Below are positions 34,840 to 45,140 of a stretch of DNA of 64,000 nt, piece by piece (within the stretch, counting starts at the first letter, position 1; each line of letters starts with the position of its first letter). Source of the stretch: Myrica gale (lineage: Eukaryota > Streptophyta > Magnoliopsida > Fagales > Myricaceae); assembly GCA_963930655.1 (NCBI GenBank), contig OZ005618.1, positions 19,433,001-19,497,000 of the forward strand. The letters are read 5' to 3'. A program made the translations under genes and the position numbers. Below the pieces are notes generated by a model that was not told the origin of the DNA, made no database searches, and worked only from the letters and a program-made list of their open reading frames with translations.

Positions 34840-36690
34840 AAATGGGGACCTCTCGTCTAACACCCAAGATTTTTATTTTAAAACTCTTTGAATTTGTTAT
34901 TTGAAATGTCTTCTTTTATATTTGAAATGTCTTCTTTAAATTTGAAATTTGAGTTTAACTCATTTAAAACTAGTCAAACCTTTTTAAAATTTTAAAATTT
35001 TTTTGATTATTCAAAATTAAAAGTTTTAGAGTTTTAATAAAAATACAAATGTGAGTATATATATTTACATATTGATTTTAATTTTTACACACCTCAATTT
35101 TACGCTAACAATATAAAAAAGAAGAGTTTTCTTGCTTTCAATAATCTAGACGAATTTTATTGAAGCAAATTCAAGTATTTCGAGTTTCATGATTTTTTAT
35201 TTGTATTTTATTTATTAGAGATCAAACCATAGCGTGTCTAGATCAAGGCCTAATTATTTCAAGATTTTTGAAATATTTTTTATTGATTTCTTGGAGTAAT
35301 TGAAATTTGAGTTCAAGATTTGTTCAGAAAAATTCAGGTTCTTGATCTGAGTAGTAGATCGAATTATATTGTTATAGCCGACCTTAACATCCAAAAATTA
35401 TGATTTTTAGATATTTCGTACTATACATCTTTAGGAGGATTTAGTTAAAGTTTCTTACTTTTTAGAGATGTATTGATATGGTTTGAAAATCCAGAGTTAG
35501 GCTTAGGGAAATCGGAATGGCTGAGAAAGATCCTTTAATATAGATTATAGTGACATAGCTAAACTTCGAATTTCCGTATAAAATTTTATGGTTATCTTTA
35601 TAACTCATATGAATGTTTGGTATAAATTTCGGGATTTTTAGACATCGGAATAGATCTTTTATGAATTTTGGAATTGATGAGTACCAAATTATTCAAGGCA
35701 TAGTTTGACTCCGTGAACAGACGTGAATGTCAATTTTATTGACTGAGATGTACAAGGAATCTGGATATGAAATTTTACAGGTGCATATTTAACATCTTAG
35801 AGAAGAACATATTTTTATTTGAGATTTTTAGGGGAAACCCGAGATAAATAATTTATATTTATAATCTGACTGGTGAATTTCAGATTTAATCCTGTCGGGC
35901 AGATTTAGAGTTTTATTTGTGTTTCCATTTGACCGTATTATAATACGTTAAATTTGTGTTGATAGGTACTAAGTGAGAGGCTTATTTGCTTGAAGAGCTA
36001 GGTAAGCGGGATTTTTATGCTAGATTTTCCTAAAAGACCGAAGTGATATTTGAGAATTGCATGTTTTATTAAAAACCCTCGGAGTTTTATGTACATTACG
36101 TTACAATAAAATTTTCAAATATTATAGCATGAAATGTGTAAACATGAGCTTATTTTTAAAATGTCCAATGATATTTCATGATGTTTTTAATGTTTAAATC
36201 AATGATTTTTATATTTATTGTTATCAATATTTATGTATGATATTTCGTGAAAATAAAATAAAGATGCAAAGTTCAAATTGATGTTTATTGTATGACATGT
36301 TATGTATTTTCACACCTTGAGGCCCAAAGTTAAAGAGTTACAGAAACAGCGCATTGGTACCAATTGCAGCTCATTGAGTGCACTCATTCCGAAAATGAAT
36401 GGTTCATTTTGTAGATTCTTACCGAGTGCACACTTGGACATGGACACACCTTCGTAAGGAAGAATTCTACCTATAGTATTGGCTTAGTTTGACTGATCCC
36501 CAAACTAGGTAGCAACTGCACAACCCCGTCAAGGGAGATAAACGTGACCCATAGTTATTGCCAAATGAGTTTTCTACAGTATTATGTTATATAGATAAAA
36601 AATACTTCATTGATAAAGATGTTTTATTACAATTGTCAAAAATAGCTTAAATATTTGATCTATTACTGTTACAGTATATCTCATGGGATT
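34840..36690. other. AT-rich DNA, probably an old LTR
   Basis: No coding. The part 36300-36600 ('accttgaggccc...gacatggacacacc...cgtcaagggagataaacgtgaccc') has the look of a plant gypsy LTR and lies upstream of a gypsy gag scrap in the same orientation. I could not find its borders. Confidence 0.35.
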
Positions 36691-36695
36691 CACAC

Positions 36696-36731
36696 TAGCA
36701 TAATGAATCAAGGAAGTATTCTTCGAGCGTT
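36696..36731 (+). pseudogene. gypsy gag fragment, left part (split by CACTA)
   Basis: Codes for a KEVFFER-like stretch that continues as YFPKATKEAKAREF at 40602, on the other side of the CACTA element. Together they make a typical Ty3/gypsy gag core (…FFERYFP…QGSMTVQQYASKFVEL). Confidence 0.65.
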
Positions 36732-37035
36732 CACTACAAAAAAAAGGGTCTATAGCAGCGGTCAGTGACCGCTGCTATAGACAAAAAAACGATGTTATAG
36801 GTCATTTTGGCCTATAGCAACGGTTTTTTAGTGCAGCGATTTTCGGAACCGCTGGTGAAGGCCTCGGGTCTATAGTGGCGGTCGGTTAGACCGCCGCTAT
36901 AGACCTGAACACAATTTTGTCTTCCCCGCAGCATTTCATGAAAACGCTGGCATAGACCTTTAGTGGCGGTCCTGACCGCTGCTAAAGGTCTATGCCAGCG
37001 GTCAGGACCGCCGCTATAGGTCTGTGTCAGCGTTT
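36732..37035 (+). repeat. Left terminal and subterminal repeats of the CACTA element
   Basis: After the CACTA terminus come inverted pairs such as TATAGCAGCGGTCAGTGACC / GCTGCTATAG (36751-36781) and further GCGGTC and GACCGC words, able to form hairpins. In En/Spm such repeats bind the transposon-encoded regulator. Confidence 0.85.
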
Positions 37036-37259
37036 TTTTTTTTTTGCTTCTTTTTTTTTGCTTTTTTTTGTAGCATTTTAATACACTATTAATTTTTTTT
37101 CCTATATTTCATATACATGTTTTTTTAATCGGTAATACAAATTTATTTTAATAATTATAATTTATTGGATGTAAAAACTTAAAGACCAAGGATAATAAAC
37201 TAAAATATATTTCATCATTGATTAATACCGTTTTACAACAAATACAAGAATCTCTACAA

Positions 37260-37291
37260 GACCGCCCCTAAAGACCTATTTTTTTGTAGTG
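37260..37291 (+). repeat. Internal CACTA-type right terminus
   Basis: GACCGCCCCTAAAGACC followed by TATTTTTTTGTAGTG ends at 37291 and repeats the right end of the whole element. With the left end at 36732 it would bound a 560-bp mini-element, but the flanks (gtt and caa) do not match. Confidence 0.7.
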
Positions 37292-37332
37292 CAAGTCCAA
37301 TACCACTAATTAACAAAATTAAAACAAATAAC

Positions 37333-37675
37333 AAACCCTATGTTCTCTTGTTCCTTCCCACTGCTCCTCATGCTCTCGCTTTCTTTTCCACATTTCTTTT
37401 GTTTCTTCTTCATCCTTCTTCAATCTACCTTCCTCTTTCGATATCTACACAACAGCAAGGGACAAACAACATCAGAGTACGAAGCCTAAAATGGGAACAG
37501 GAACATAAACACTAGGATAGTAGCACAGCTTTCAACATACTCTCATCTGCATTTTTCTCCTTTGGCCATTCCTGTTGTGTCAATATTTCTTTAACTTTCA
37601 ATTTCAGCTACCGCTGGAACTCATCTGACTTCTCGTACATTTGATCATATTTTCCCTTAGGCATACCAAAGAAGC
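37333..37675 (-). pseudogene. DNAJC8: Captured DNAJC8-like gene fragment (two exons)
   Basis: Minus strand, first exon about 37675-37541: GKYDQMYEKSDEFQR, TAG, LKLKVKEILTQQEW, then KMQMR in a shifted frame, followed by donor GTATGT. Intron 37445-37540. Second exon 37444 to about 37333: ISKEEGRLKKDEEE, KEMWKRKREHEEQWEGTREH, then RV. The order and wording fit the region behind the J domain of plant DNAJC8/SPF31-type proteins (spliceosome-associated), recognised from memory. The retained intron shows capture from genomic DNA, not from mRNA. A stop and a one-base frameshift make it non-coding. Confidence 0.65.
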
Positions 37676-37884
37676 TAAGTTAATAGCTTGCATCCGAAGC
37701 CATGGATTGGGAAGGGCAATCCATCGAGTAAAATAGTACTACCTAAATATCAAGAACTACAACTTTGCTCCGCAAGATCCACCCAATACTGGGAACCACC
37801 ACCCCGCTCCCACAGCCATGACCACAGCCACAGTTATTCAAGCAATCATGATAAACCTACGAAAGCATCATTTTGTCCAAGACT

Positions 37885-37992
37885 TGCAGTGGAATAGTGC
37901 CGGCCATGGATAACCATGTCCCCCAGCATGGCAAGTGGTATGGTAAGCGAGGAGCCTAGTGAAGCCACCAATGGGGTGGTCCAAACAACACC
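37885..37992 (-). pseudogene. Captured exon of a SLC35F5/THI74-like transporter
   Basis: The minus strand reads VVWTTPLVASLGSSLTIPLA, then MLGDMVIHGRHYSTA, without stops. This is the late transmembrane stretch of plant drug/metabolite-type transporters related to SLC35F5 (VWTTPLVATLG-SLTIPLAM-AD), an integral membrane family. About 36 codons are present; the neighbours are unrelated captured fragments. Recognition is from memory of the family motif. Confidence 0.65.
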
Positions 37993-38391
37993 TAACGCCC
38001 TGTGAGGATTTCTCAAACCAAAAAAGAAAGGAAAAAGATCAGAAACTTGGAAGATAAGTCGTAAGTAAAAAAATGTACAAGACAGTGGTAAGAGTGGATA
38101 TAAGGGCGAGTGAAAATAATACTTCTATGAAAGAAATAATAGCTTTATGACTGATAAAAATAACTAAGGCAGCCCCTAGTCTTTCAACTTTTTTGACAGT
38201 ATTCAAGTATGATTGGTTATGACCTAGGCCATCTCCCAATTACAATGAAGCACACCTGCAAGATTCAGCAGTGTTGACAACATGGAGCCTCACATTTCAA
38301 GAAAATAAAATTGATTACATGGCATTGTCTACAATAAGAAAAAGTACTTGCAGCTTAGGTGGCAGCCAAACACCAGTATGGCAGAAGTATA

Positions 38392-38470
38392 ATTTACAGA
38401 TGCTTGCATAATTTACAGATGCTTGCCTAATTTACAGATGCTTTCCACACCATATGCTTGCCTAATTTAT
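38392..38470 (+). repeat. Short tandem repeat in the CACTA element
   Basis: About three copies of a ~20-bp unit 'aatttacagatgcttgc-t'. 38010-39280 otherwise contains no coding that I recognise; it probably holds introns of captured genes. Confidence 0.75.
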
Positions 38471-39288
38471 AATGCTCAATGTATTTAAACCATATCATTC
38501 CCAATTACGCTAAGAAACTGATATACATGCATATGTACAAGCACACAGAAATTGTGCTAAAAATCAAGTGGAACTCATCTACCAACCTTGGTCCCAAGGG
38601 CAAGAAATTATGATAAACAACCAGATATATCTGACTCTAGGTACTTTACAGCAACACAAGTGAAGTCTTCCCAAAATGTCAAGCTTGCCGCCAAGGTAAA
38701 AATCAATGCTCATCACAAAAGAGCACTCACATAGTGTCACAGGCTTATGACATTGATAACTAAAACTGTAAACCAGAAAAAAAAAATGAAAAAAAAATAA
38801 GAATATAGTTTATGTCATAATTGAACTTACCCAGCTGTCACAAACAATCAAATTTGTACTGGTTCATGGGGTTTCATGTGAAACACACCAATTACAGTAA
38901 CAATATCTTTTCTCATACATCCTGTTTTACAATAGTAATTCTCTAGGCTTCGTTTACAGAAAAGAACATGCACACAATAGTCTAGCACAGTCAAATGATA
39001 GTAGATCACTGTCAAAGATGTTCGACTGCACATTTCCACAAATTAACTCCAAAATCCATTTTTTAAACGGAAATACTGAAATAGCAGATCACTGTCAAAG
39101 TTTGCACCCAAAACTACTTCAAAGAAATTCCTGTTTCTATCAATTTTTTCCTAAAAAAGAAACCTATTCATAAACAAAAGAGAAATTAACAAGAATTGCA
39201 TCTTTTAAAATAGAACCATGCGAATAGAAACAGTCGCATCTAAATCAAAAAGTACTTAGAAATTGGATCCAAATGTTGGAGAAATTAC

Positions 39289-39357
39289 CTTTACGAGATC
39301 ATCGCTGAGGGCAAGGAGGGAATCTAGGGTTCCAACACGAAGATTGGGAATATTGAA
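39289..39357 (-). pseudogene. VHA-C: Captured exon of V-ATPase subunit C
   Basis: A 69-bp exon with perfect borders (ttggcag| ... |gtaatttc on the minus strand) codes FNIPNLRVGTLDSLLALSDD and LVK. This is the second-exon region of plant vacuolar H+-ATPase subunit C (DET3 in Arabidopsis), the stator subunit linking V1 and V0. The upstream exon with the family's N-terminus (MTSRYW...) is absent; a CT-rich leader-like stretch takes its place at 39425-39640. Confidence 0.8.
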
Positions 39358-39424
39358 CTGCCAAAATTACATAGAATCTAAGAAAGTATCGTAACACTAG
39401 AAGTCAGGCTTTCCGACTCCTTAC

Positions 39425-39640
39425 CTCCGCAAACCAAATGGGGACAAGTCAGGCTTATGTGAGAGAGGAGAGGAAGAGAAACAGACGGACAAAGTGAATG
39501 AAAATAAGAGAGAGAGGAGAGGAAGGGGGCGAAAATACACAGGGAGTGAAAAAGTTTGGCGCTGAATGAAAAATTTGGGCTTTTTTTGCGCTAAATGAAG
39601 GGAGTGAAAATCAAACAAGTCGCCGTATAATTCAAAACTC
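39425..39640 (-). promoter_or_regulatory. Leader-like, CT-rich region upstream of the captured V-ATPase exon
   Basis: On the minus strand a long CT-rich stretch (ctctcctctctctctt...) ends at 'tttgcggag|gtaagg', a good splice donor, 68 bp before the acceptor of the V-ATPase exon. It looks like a 5' UTR exon of a transcript running through the captured fragments. This is inference from layout. Confidence 0.4.
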
Positions 39641-40359
39641 ACCGTTTTGAGCTTTTTTTTATTATTTGTAATTTTTCAATTTCTTTAATAATAAGCCATA
39701 TACATGTTATGTATTTTTAGTAAATTATAATAGAGTTCATCAAAAGAAAACAAAATATAAGAAAGTGAAGAAAAAGAGAGAGTATTACAAATTATTGAAT
39801 AATATGTCTTAATTAATTAGTCTTATATTACAAATTATTGAAATATAATTGTTAATTAAAACAAGTTAATAGTAATAATATATAATATTTATAATTTAAA
39901 AATATAAACTACCATAACAACTATGATCAAATATTAAGTTATGTACTTTAATTGTATAAGCTAATTAATCTCACAATATCTTTTTGTTTGAAATTAAATA
40001 ATATATCATAATTAAATATTATTATATTACTAATTATTACAAATATATATACTTATTATAAGCATATGATAATAGATGTCTAAACTATTTAGATTTAGTC
40101 AACAAAAATACAATTACCATAACAATCATAAATATAACTTTCATAACATTATTTTTAATTCCATATAATAAATTCAATTCATAACACACTCTAATTCCAT
40201 ATTTTATTATGTAGGTCTCCTAAAATGTTTTTAAAACACGTGACAAAATAAAATTATGTATTAAAAGGAATAAAATAGTCTATAAAATAATTATTAACAT
40301 TAAATAAAATTTAATTTAATTTTTTTTTGAATTTAATTTTTTTTTTCCAAATATACGAC

Positions 40360-40598
40360 CGCCGCTAAAACGACCGCCACTAAAGGTGATACATTTAGCG
40401 GCGTTTCTTGCAAAACGCTGCTAAATGGGGTCTATATTGACCGCCGCTAAAGATATCAACTTTAGCGGCGTTTTGCAAAAAAAACGCTGCTAAAGGGGGG
40501 TCTATAGCGGCGGTCACTGTTTTTTGTAAAACGCCGCTAAAAACACCCTTTAGCGGCGTTTTTAGCGACCGCCGCTAAAGACTTGTTTTTTTGTAGTG
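40360..40598 (+). repeat. Right subterminal and terminal repeats of the CACTA element
   Basis: At least ten copies of GACCGCCGCTAAA / TTTAGCGGCG(GTC) in both orientations, then TTGTTTTTTTGTAGTG. Between 39650 and 40360 lies AT-rich DNA without genes. Confidence 0.9.
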
Positions 40599-40601
40599 GT
40601 T

Positions 40602-40702
40602 ATTTTCCCAAAGCAACAAAAGAAGCAAAGGCAAGAGAATTTGCTATTTTGAATCAAGGTTCGATGACGGTCCAACAGTATGCATCTAAGTTTGTGGAGT
40701 TG
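40602..40702 (+). pseudogene. gypsy gag fragment, right part
   Basis: YFPKATKEAKAREFAILNQG and SMTVQQYASKFVELR in one frame, then stops. It is the continuation of the fragment at 36696-36731 across the CACTA insertion. 40703-40841 holds nothing further. Confidence 0.75.
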
Positions 40703-40841
40703 AGACTCAACCATTAGAAAATCACCTTCTAGCCTTTGAGATTTGGGGTGTGACATCTCGTTTCTTTGGCCTGTGCGGGACGCATCTATATTATCACAAA
40801 ACTGAAAGGACACCGGGCTGCTCTGTATGCCATTGCCAATT

Positions 40842-43800
40842 TCAACACTCTGTCCCCCACGACTTGGAAGGATCGATTGAAGCAAGGTTATAGGCCAAAT
40901 GTCCATTTTCAGAAGTTCCCACAGTGGTCGGAATGTCAAGAAAAGCATCACACGCATTGCGCCTAGTGATGCAGAGCCAAGGTGTCAAAGACTCCTCACA
41001 CTCACTGCTGCTGTTGCCAGCAACAGGCACGTCCCACGACCCTTTTTCTGATTCCTGAAACAAAATTGTTATGTTGATAGACCAAACATGAAATAGATCA
41101 AGATAAAGTTTTCAATGAAAATAACAAAGATTAGATCGAGACAGCCAATCGCTTGTAATACTTGTATGATATTTCTGAGGAACAGATGGAACAACATATG
41201 ACACCAGAACACTTAATTCACAACCCAGCTGATAAGAGTCATCCAATCGACCAGAAAGCTGACGTTTTAGACGTATTTTGAATGAATATGCATAAAAAGC
41301 AGGAAAGAGAAGTACAAAAAAGATTCAAGCGTGGATGGGTTCTGGTAAAATTTTAGGATCAAATATTACCAACCAGAATAAAGGAAGAAAAAAAGCTTAG
41401 AAATACGAAGAGACAAACACAACAAGAGCTGGGTCTAAAATAAATGTAGAAATGCAATCACGTCACAGTTTATCTCATTTCACTGCTTTAATTGCGAGAA
41501 CATACCCATATAGTTAACATCTTTGCTTAGTAATAAAATTTTATCTATGGACTATTACAAGTCCAATAATTTAGTGCATTAATTTTAAGAAGTTATTTAC
41601 AACCTCCAACTTAATTTTGCCTTCATGTGCTCCATGGTTACAAGAACTACTAGGTAATAAAACTGATGTCAAGGGATAAGAAGATTGAAAGCAATGACCT
41701 TGAGCTCTAACGACTGAGTCAAAGTGAATTGTTTGCATGAATAATAATAAGATTAAACATGTGCAAGAATCTGAAACCCCCAGAAATCACAGAGATTATC
41801 TGAGTGTAGTTTTTCTTCATTTGAATAGAAGTTAATTAGATTTAGATGCTATTCCCTAGCCTATTCAGGAACAGTAATACCATGAAATAGCATTAATATG
41901 TCCCAATGTGATGGAAATTGTTAAATTTGTCCGGCTCAATGGGTTAGACTTACAGCTACAAGAGAAATAAACAAGAAACCTAGCAAAAAAAGAGCTTGTA
42001 TATAGTTGATGAAAAGTTTATACTTAGTAACAATAAATTTTGAGCTATTCTTTACACACATTGCGCAGATGGTTAGGTCTGAACCCCACAAAGACCTCTG
42101 AGTAACTTTTTGAAGCATAGGCATAAGAGCAAACTTACTTCGTGCTTATGCGCTACCATGTTTTCCAAAATTTCCCAAGTGATTAAAGAATTTCTTATGC
42201 CTCAAACAAGTCACTGCCAACAAATTAATTTTGCCTTCATGTTTTTGCTATCCCTTCGATGAGTCAAAGTCCATTTTGTACGCCAATGAGTATTGACCAT
42301 AAAGCAATTTTATTCCTCAAAACAGAAAAATTAGGCAACAATCTGGCAATCTCACCCTCAGTCAAAGTGAATCAGTTATCGGCAACAGTGAAAGTAAACT
42401 CAGCAATAAAAAATGTCTGTGGAATGATTAACTACAAAAAAGCTTGGATGCACACAGACACACAGAGTCATGCACAAAACACGAGGCTGAAAGCAGCTCC
42501 TGTATTCATTACAAAGAGTAGATAACAACTCTTTGAAAACAATTATCAAACAAGTTCATTATATTAGTAGATGAGACTTGAAATAATCAAATTACAAAAT
42601 GTTACCTGAATAACAGATGAATAAGGGGGTGGCATCAGCAGTTTCAAATTCCCTTTCACAAACGTATACCGAACCTGGAGAATATGATGCAAGAAAGATG
42701 TATTCATACAACGTGGATAACATGCATCTCTTAAACACCTACAGTAACTTGGCATGCCCAATAGAAGGTTTTCAATCCTAATGCCTTGTGAGCATATCAG
42801 CTAAGCTTTCAAACTAAAACTTGGCATGCATCGATCTCTTAAACACCTACAGTAACTTGGCATGCCCATCATACTTGTGCACCAGACAGAGGTTTGGAGA
42901 TATCTTTCAAACTAAAACTTACACGCTAAGCTTTTTTATCTCCTAAACACCACAGTTTTGGGAACTCATCAACTCCCTAAGTGAAATGTTATGTGGTTCA
43001 ATAATATAAAACCAAGAGTATCCTTTGATGTACTCAGAGGCACCCTTCGCAAGAGAAATCAGGAAATGAAACAAATAAAAAGTAAGGATAGCACAGCATA
43101 AGTACGAACAAAATTGATTCACCATAGGAAATCTTGTCGTACAGCACATACCTGATGTCTTTCTTTCCACTTGAGAAAAAAGCTACTCTCAAGGAGTTCA
43201 AAAATATGATCTCGCATTTCATCATTCGTCACAAGTAAACACTTGAGCTTTACTGCAGCATATAGCCAATACCTGATTTATAAAAAGCATTCCTAAGTCA
43301 ATGTTGAAGATAGAAATCATAATGCTCGGGAAATTCTGACTTAACTATTGGAAAAGGAGGAGCTCCTACTTCGTAGATTCCAAATCAAAATGACATCATA
43401 TTTAATCAGAGGAGTTTTGATAAAGACAAGTTTATCAGATAGTTAATCATGACAGTTTAAGCCAAAACAACAGCAAAAAGTACGGCACAGACATAAAGAC
43501 TAGTTACTGGTTTAAGGGTACATACCAATCATCATTGGAATCAGTTGGTGTCATATAAAGAACACGTTTATCCATCCACTCCTCTACCAGCTTTCTGTGG
43601 GAAGGATTTTCAAGAAGTGCCCGAAGGCGTTTGTTATGCAAGACAACCAGCGGCCATTTGTTTCTGCCTCTATTATCCAATTCTTTCACCACAGCCTCAA
43701 GCTGCTCTATTGAAATTTTCAGAACATAAACATGGATGAAAGATAAAATTAATGGTTTGTTAGCAAGAGAAAACAAAAGGGAAGGAGGAGGAGAAGACAT

Positions 43801-44750
43801 CCCAACTTAAGATTTACAACCTGAGAAATGCTGAATCCACCATCTGCAAAATTTTGCTGATAGAGCCCAATATTTGCTCCATCCACTATAAATTGAAGAT
43901 CAGCTTGCTTTTCCAGCCAATCCTTCAACAAAAGTTATTAAAGTAAGTTGAGGAGTATAGCAGCCAGTAACTAGAGTACAGAATAATAAAGTACATTTAC
44001 AAGGCAGTGTTGAGAGGAGGAAATCAAAATGAAATCAGTACTATGCTTTCAAAGAGTACTAGTCCACTAATTTCACAGAATCAACAAGCACTCTTGTAGT
44101 TTATTCAAAAAATCGGAAACAGAAATCATGTTGACGAAATGAAAACTCAAATTGAACTAACTCGAATAATGTCAAGCACCAAACCCTGAAACTCTGCTTT
44201 TCTGTTCTTCTGATTTCCTTATACACAACCAATATTCCACCGCAAAAATACCTACCATAAACTAACCTCAACGTTTTACTGCGTTATCTAAAATTCTTAC
44301 CAAAGCATAATATACTTAAGACAAATACGCAAAAAACGCTGACCCGAAACTCACTAAAGCTCACCTTGACCTCCCTTTGCATAGCCAAGGAAGCAACTGA
44401 CTCCGCAAACCTCTCTGTATCCGCATCATCTATATCCACACACGCCAATTGCTCCCCGCAACCTCTACACTGTCCGGTCGGATCCACATTCACTCTCTTC
44501 ACAACCCAATCCACCCCAAACCATGCCACCCTCCTCCACTCCTCGAAACTGCATCTTCCACTCTCTCCACCTCCCAATTCACCTCTCCCACCTCCCGAGC
44601 TTTCTCTTTATGAAACCAATCCTCAATAACCTTTGCCGTCGATTCGGTAACGCACCTCACCGAATTCCTTAACTTATGCAAATACACATAAACCCTCTCT
44701 CCCCTCCCCCCGTCTTTGCGCTCATCCTCAATAATTGTGATGACTTGGGA
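40842..44750 (-). pseudogene. PRORP: Proteinaceous RNase P (PRORP), 5'-truncated
   Basis: Protein-only RNase P cuts the 5' leader from pre-tRNAs. Exons on the minus strand: about 44750-44344 (central domain, VYVYLHKLRNSVRCV, GGGWHGLGW, zinc residues CRGCGEQL), 43922-43821 (FIVDGANIGLYQQN), 43701-43526 (WPLVVLHNKRLRALL, SNDDW), 43272-43152 (TNDEMRDHIFEL), 42674-42606 (MPPPYSSVIQ), 41054-40842 (ESEKGSW...WLCITRR, stop). All junctions are GT-AG and in phase, and the NYN metallonuclease Asp residues are present. Oddities: the N-terminal PPR domain is missing; a small deletion near 44515 shifts the frame in the first exon; the usual His of the WHVP motif (a zinc ligand in the family, as I recall) is Asp (GSWDVPVA). 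Probably a truncated duplicate. Introns 41055-42605 and others hold no genes. Confidence 0.9.
42730..42869. repeat. 30-bp direct duplication in a PRORP intron
   Basis: 'cttaaacacctacagtaac' plus 'ttggcatgccca' occurs at about 42731-42761 and again at about 42838-42868, 107 bp apart. Confidence 0.8.
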
Positions 44751-45140
44751 GAAAACTTAAGAACTTTATTTTTAAAGTCTTCTAAAAGTCTTTCTGATTA
44801 ATATTTTATCCATTCACCATGAGTGAATTGAACTAGCTGCTAGGCAACAAAACGTGTTTTACAAAACAGCTTTTGAGGATCATGTGACCAAATGCCAATA
44901 TCTTTTTTTTATTAAACCAAAAATATTATATATGAAGCAAACTACAAAGCACAAAAAACTAAAATTAAAAAGAAAGAAAGAAAGAAAACAAAGCTAAGGC
45001 AGTTTGACACCATTAAACTTTCACAAGCCTCTATTAAGAAGAAAAATGTGCAGGCAGATCTCTAAAAAAGGAATGGGCAGCTGATCAAACTGCTAATGAG
45101 TGAGCTTCCTAGTTGTCAACTCGAGAGATCGTAGAGGGTG

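Larger units (their letters stand above)
36732..40598 (-). mobile_element. Gene-capturing CACTA (En/Spm-like) transposon
   Basis: Left end CACTACAAAAAAAAGG at 36732, right end ...TTTTTTTGTAGTG at 40598, 3-bp target duplication GTT on both sides (36729-36731 and 40599-40601). Length 3867 bp. Subterminal regions (36750-37035 and 40360-40590) are dense in direct and inverted copies of TAGCGGCGGTC/GACCGCCGCTA. I find no transposase coding, so it is non-autonomous. Inside are reverse-strand fragments of at least three unrelated host genes with intron-exon structure. This matches the Pack-CACTA type known from plants. Confidence 0.93.

Noticed and set aside
36300-36600. A defined gypsy LTR
   Set aside because: The phrase style fits, but no borders, primer site or partner LTR could be located, so it is only mentioned as possible.
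40562-40966. Open frames on both strands overlapping the last RNase P exon
   Set aside because: The exon at 40842-41054 explains this DNA; the other frames are shadows or cross the CACTA border.
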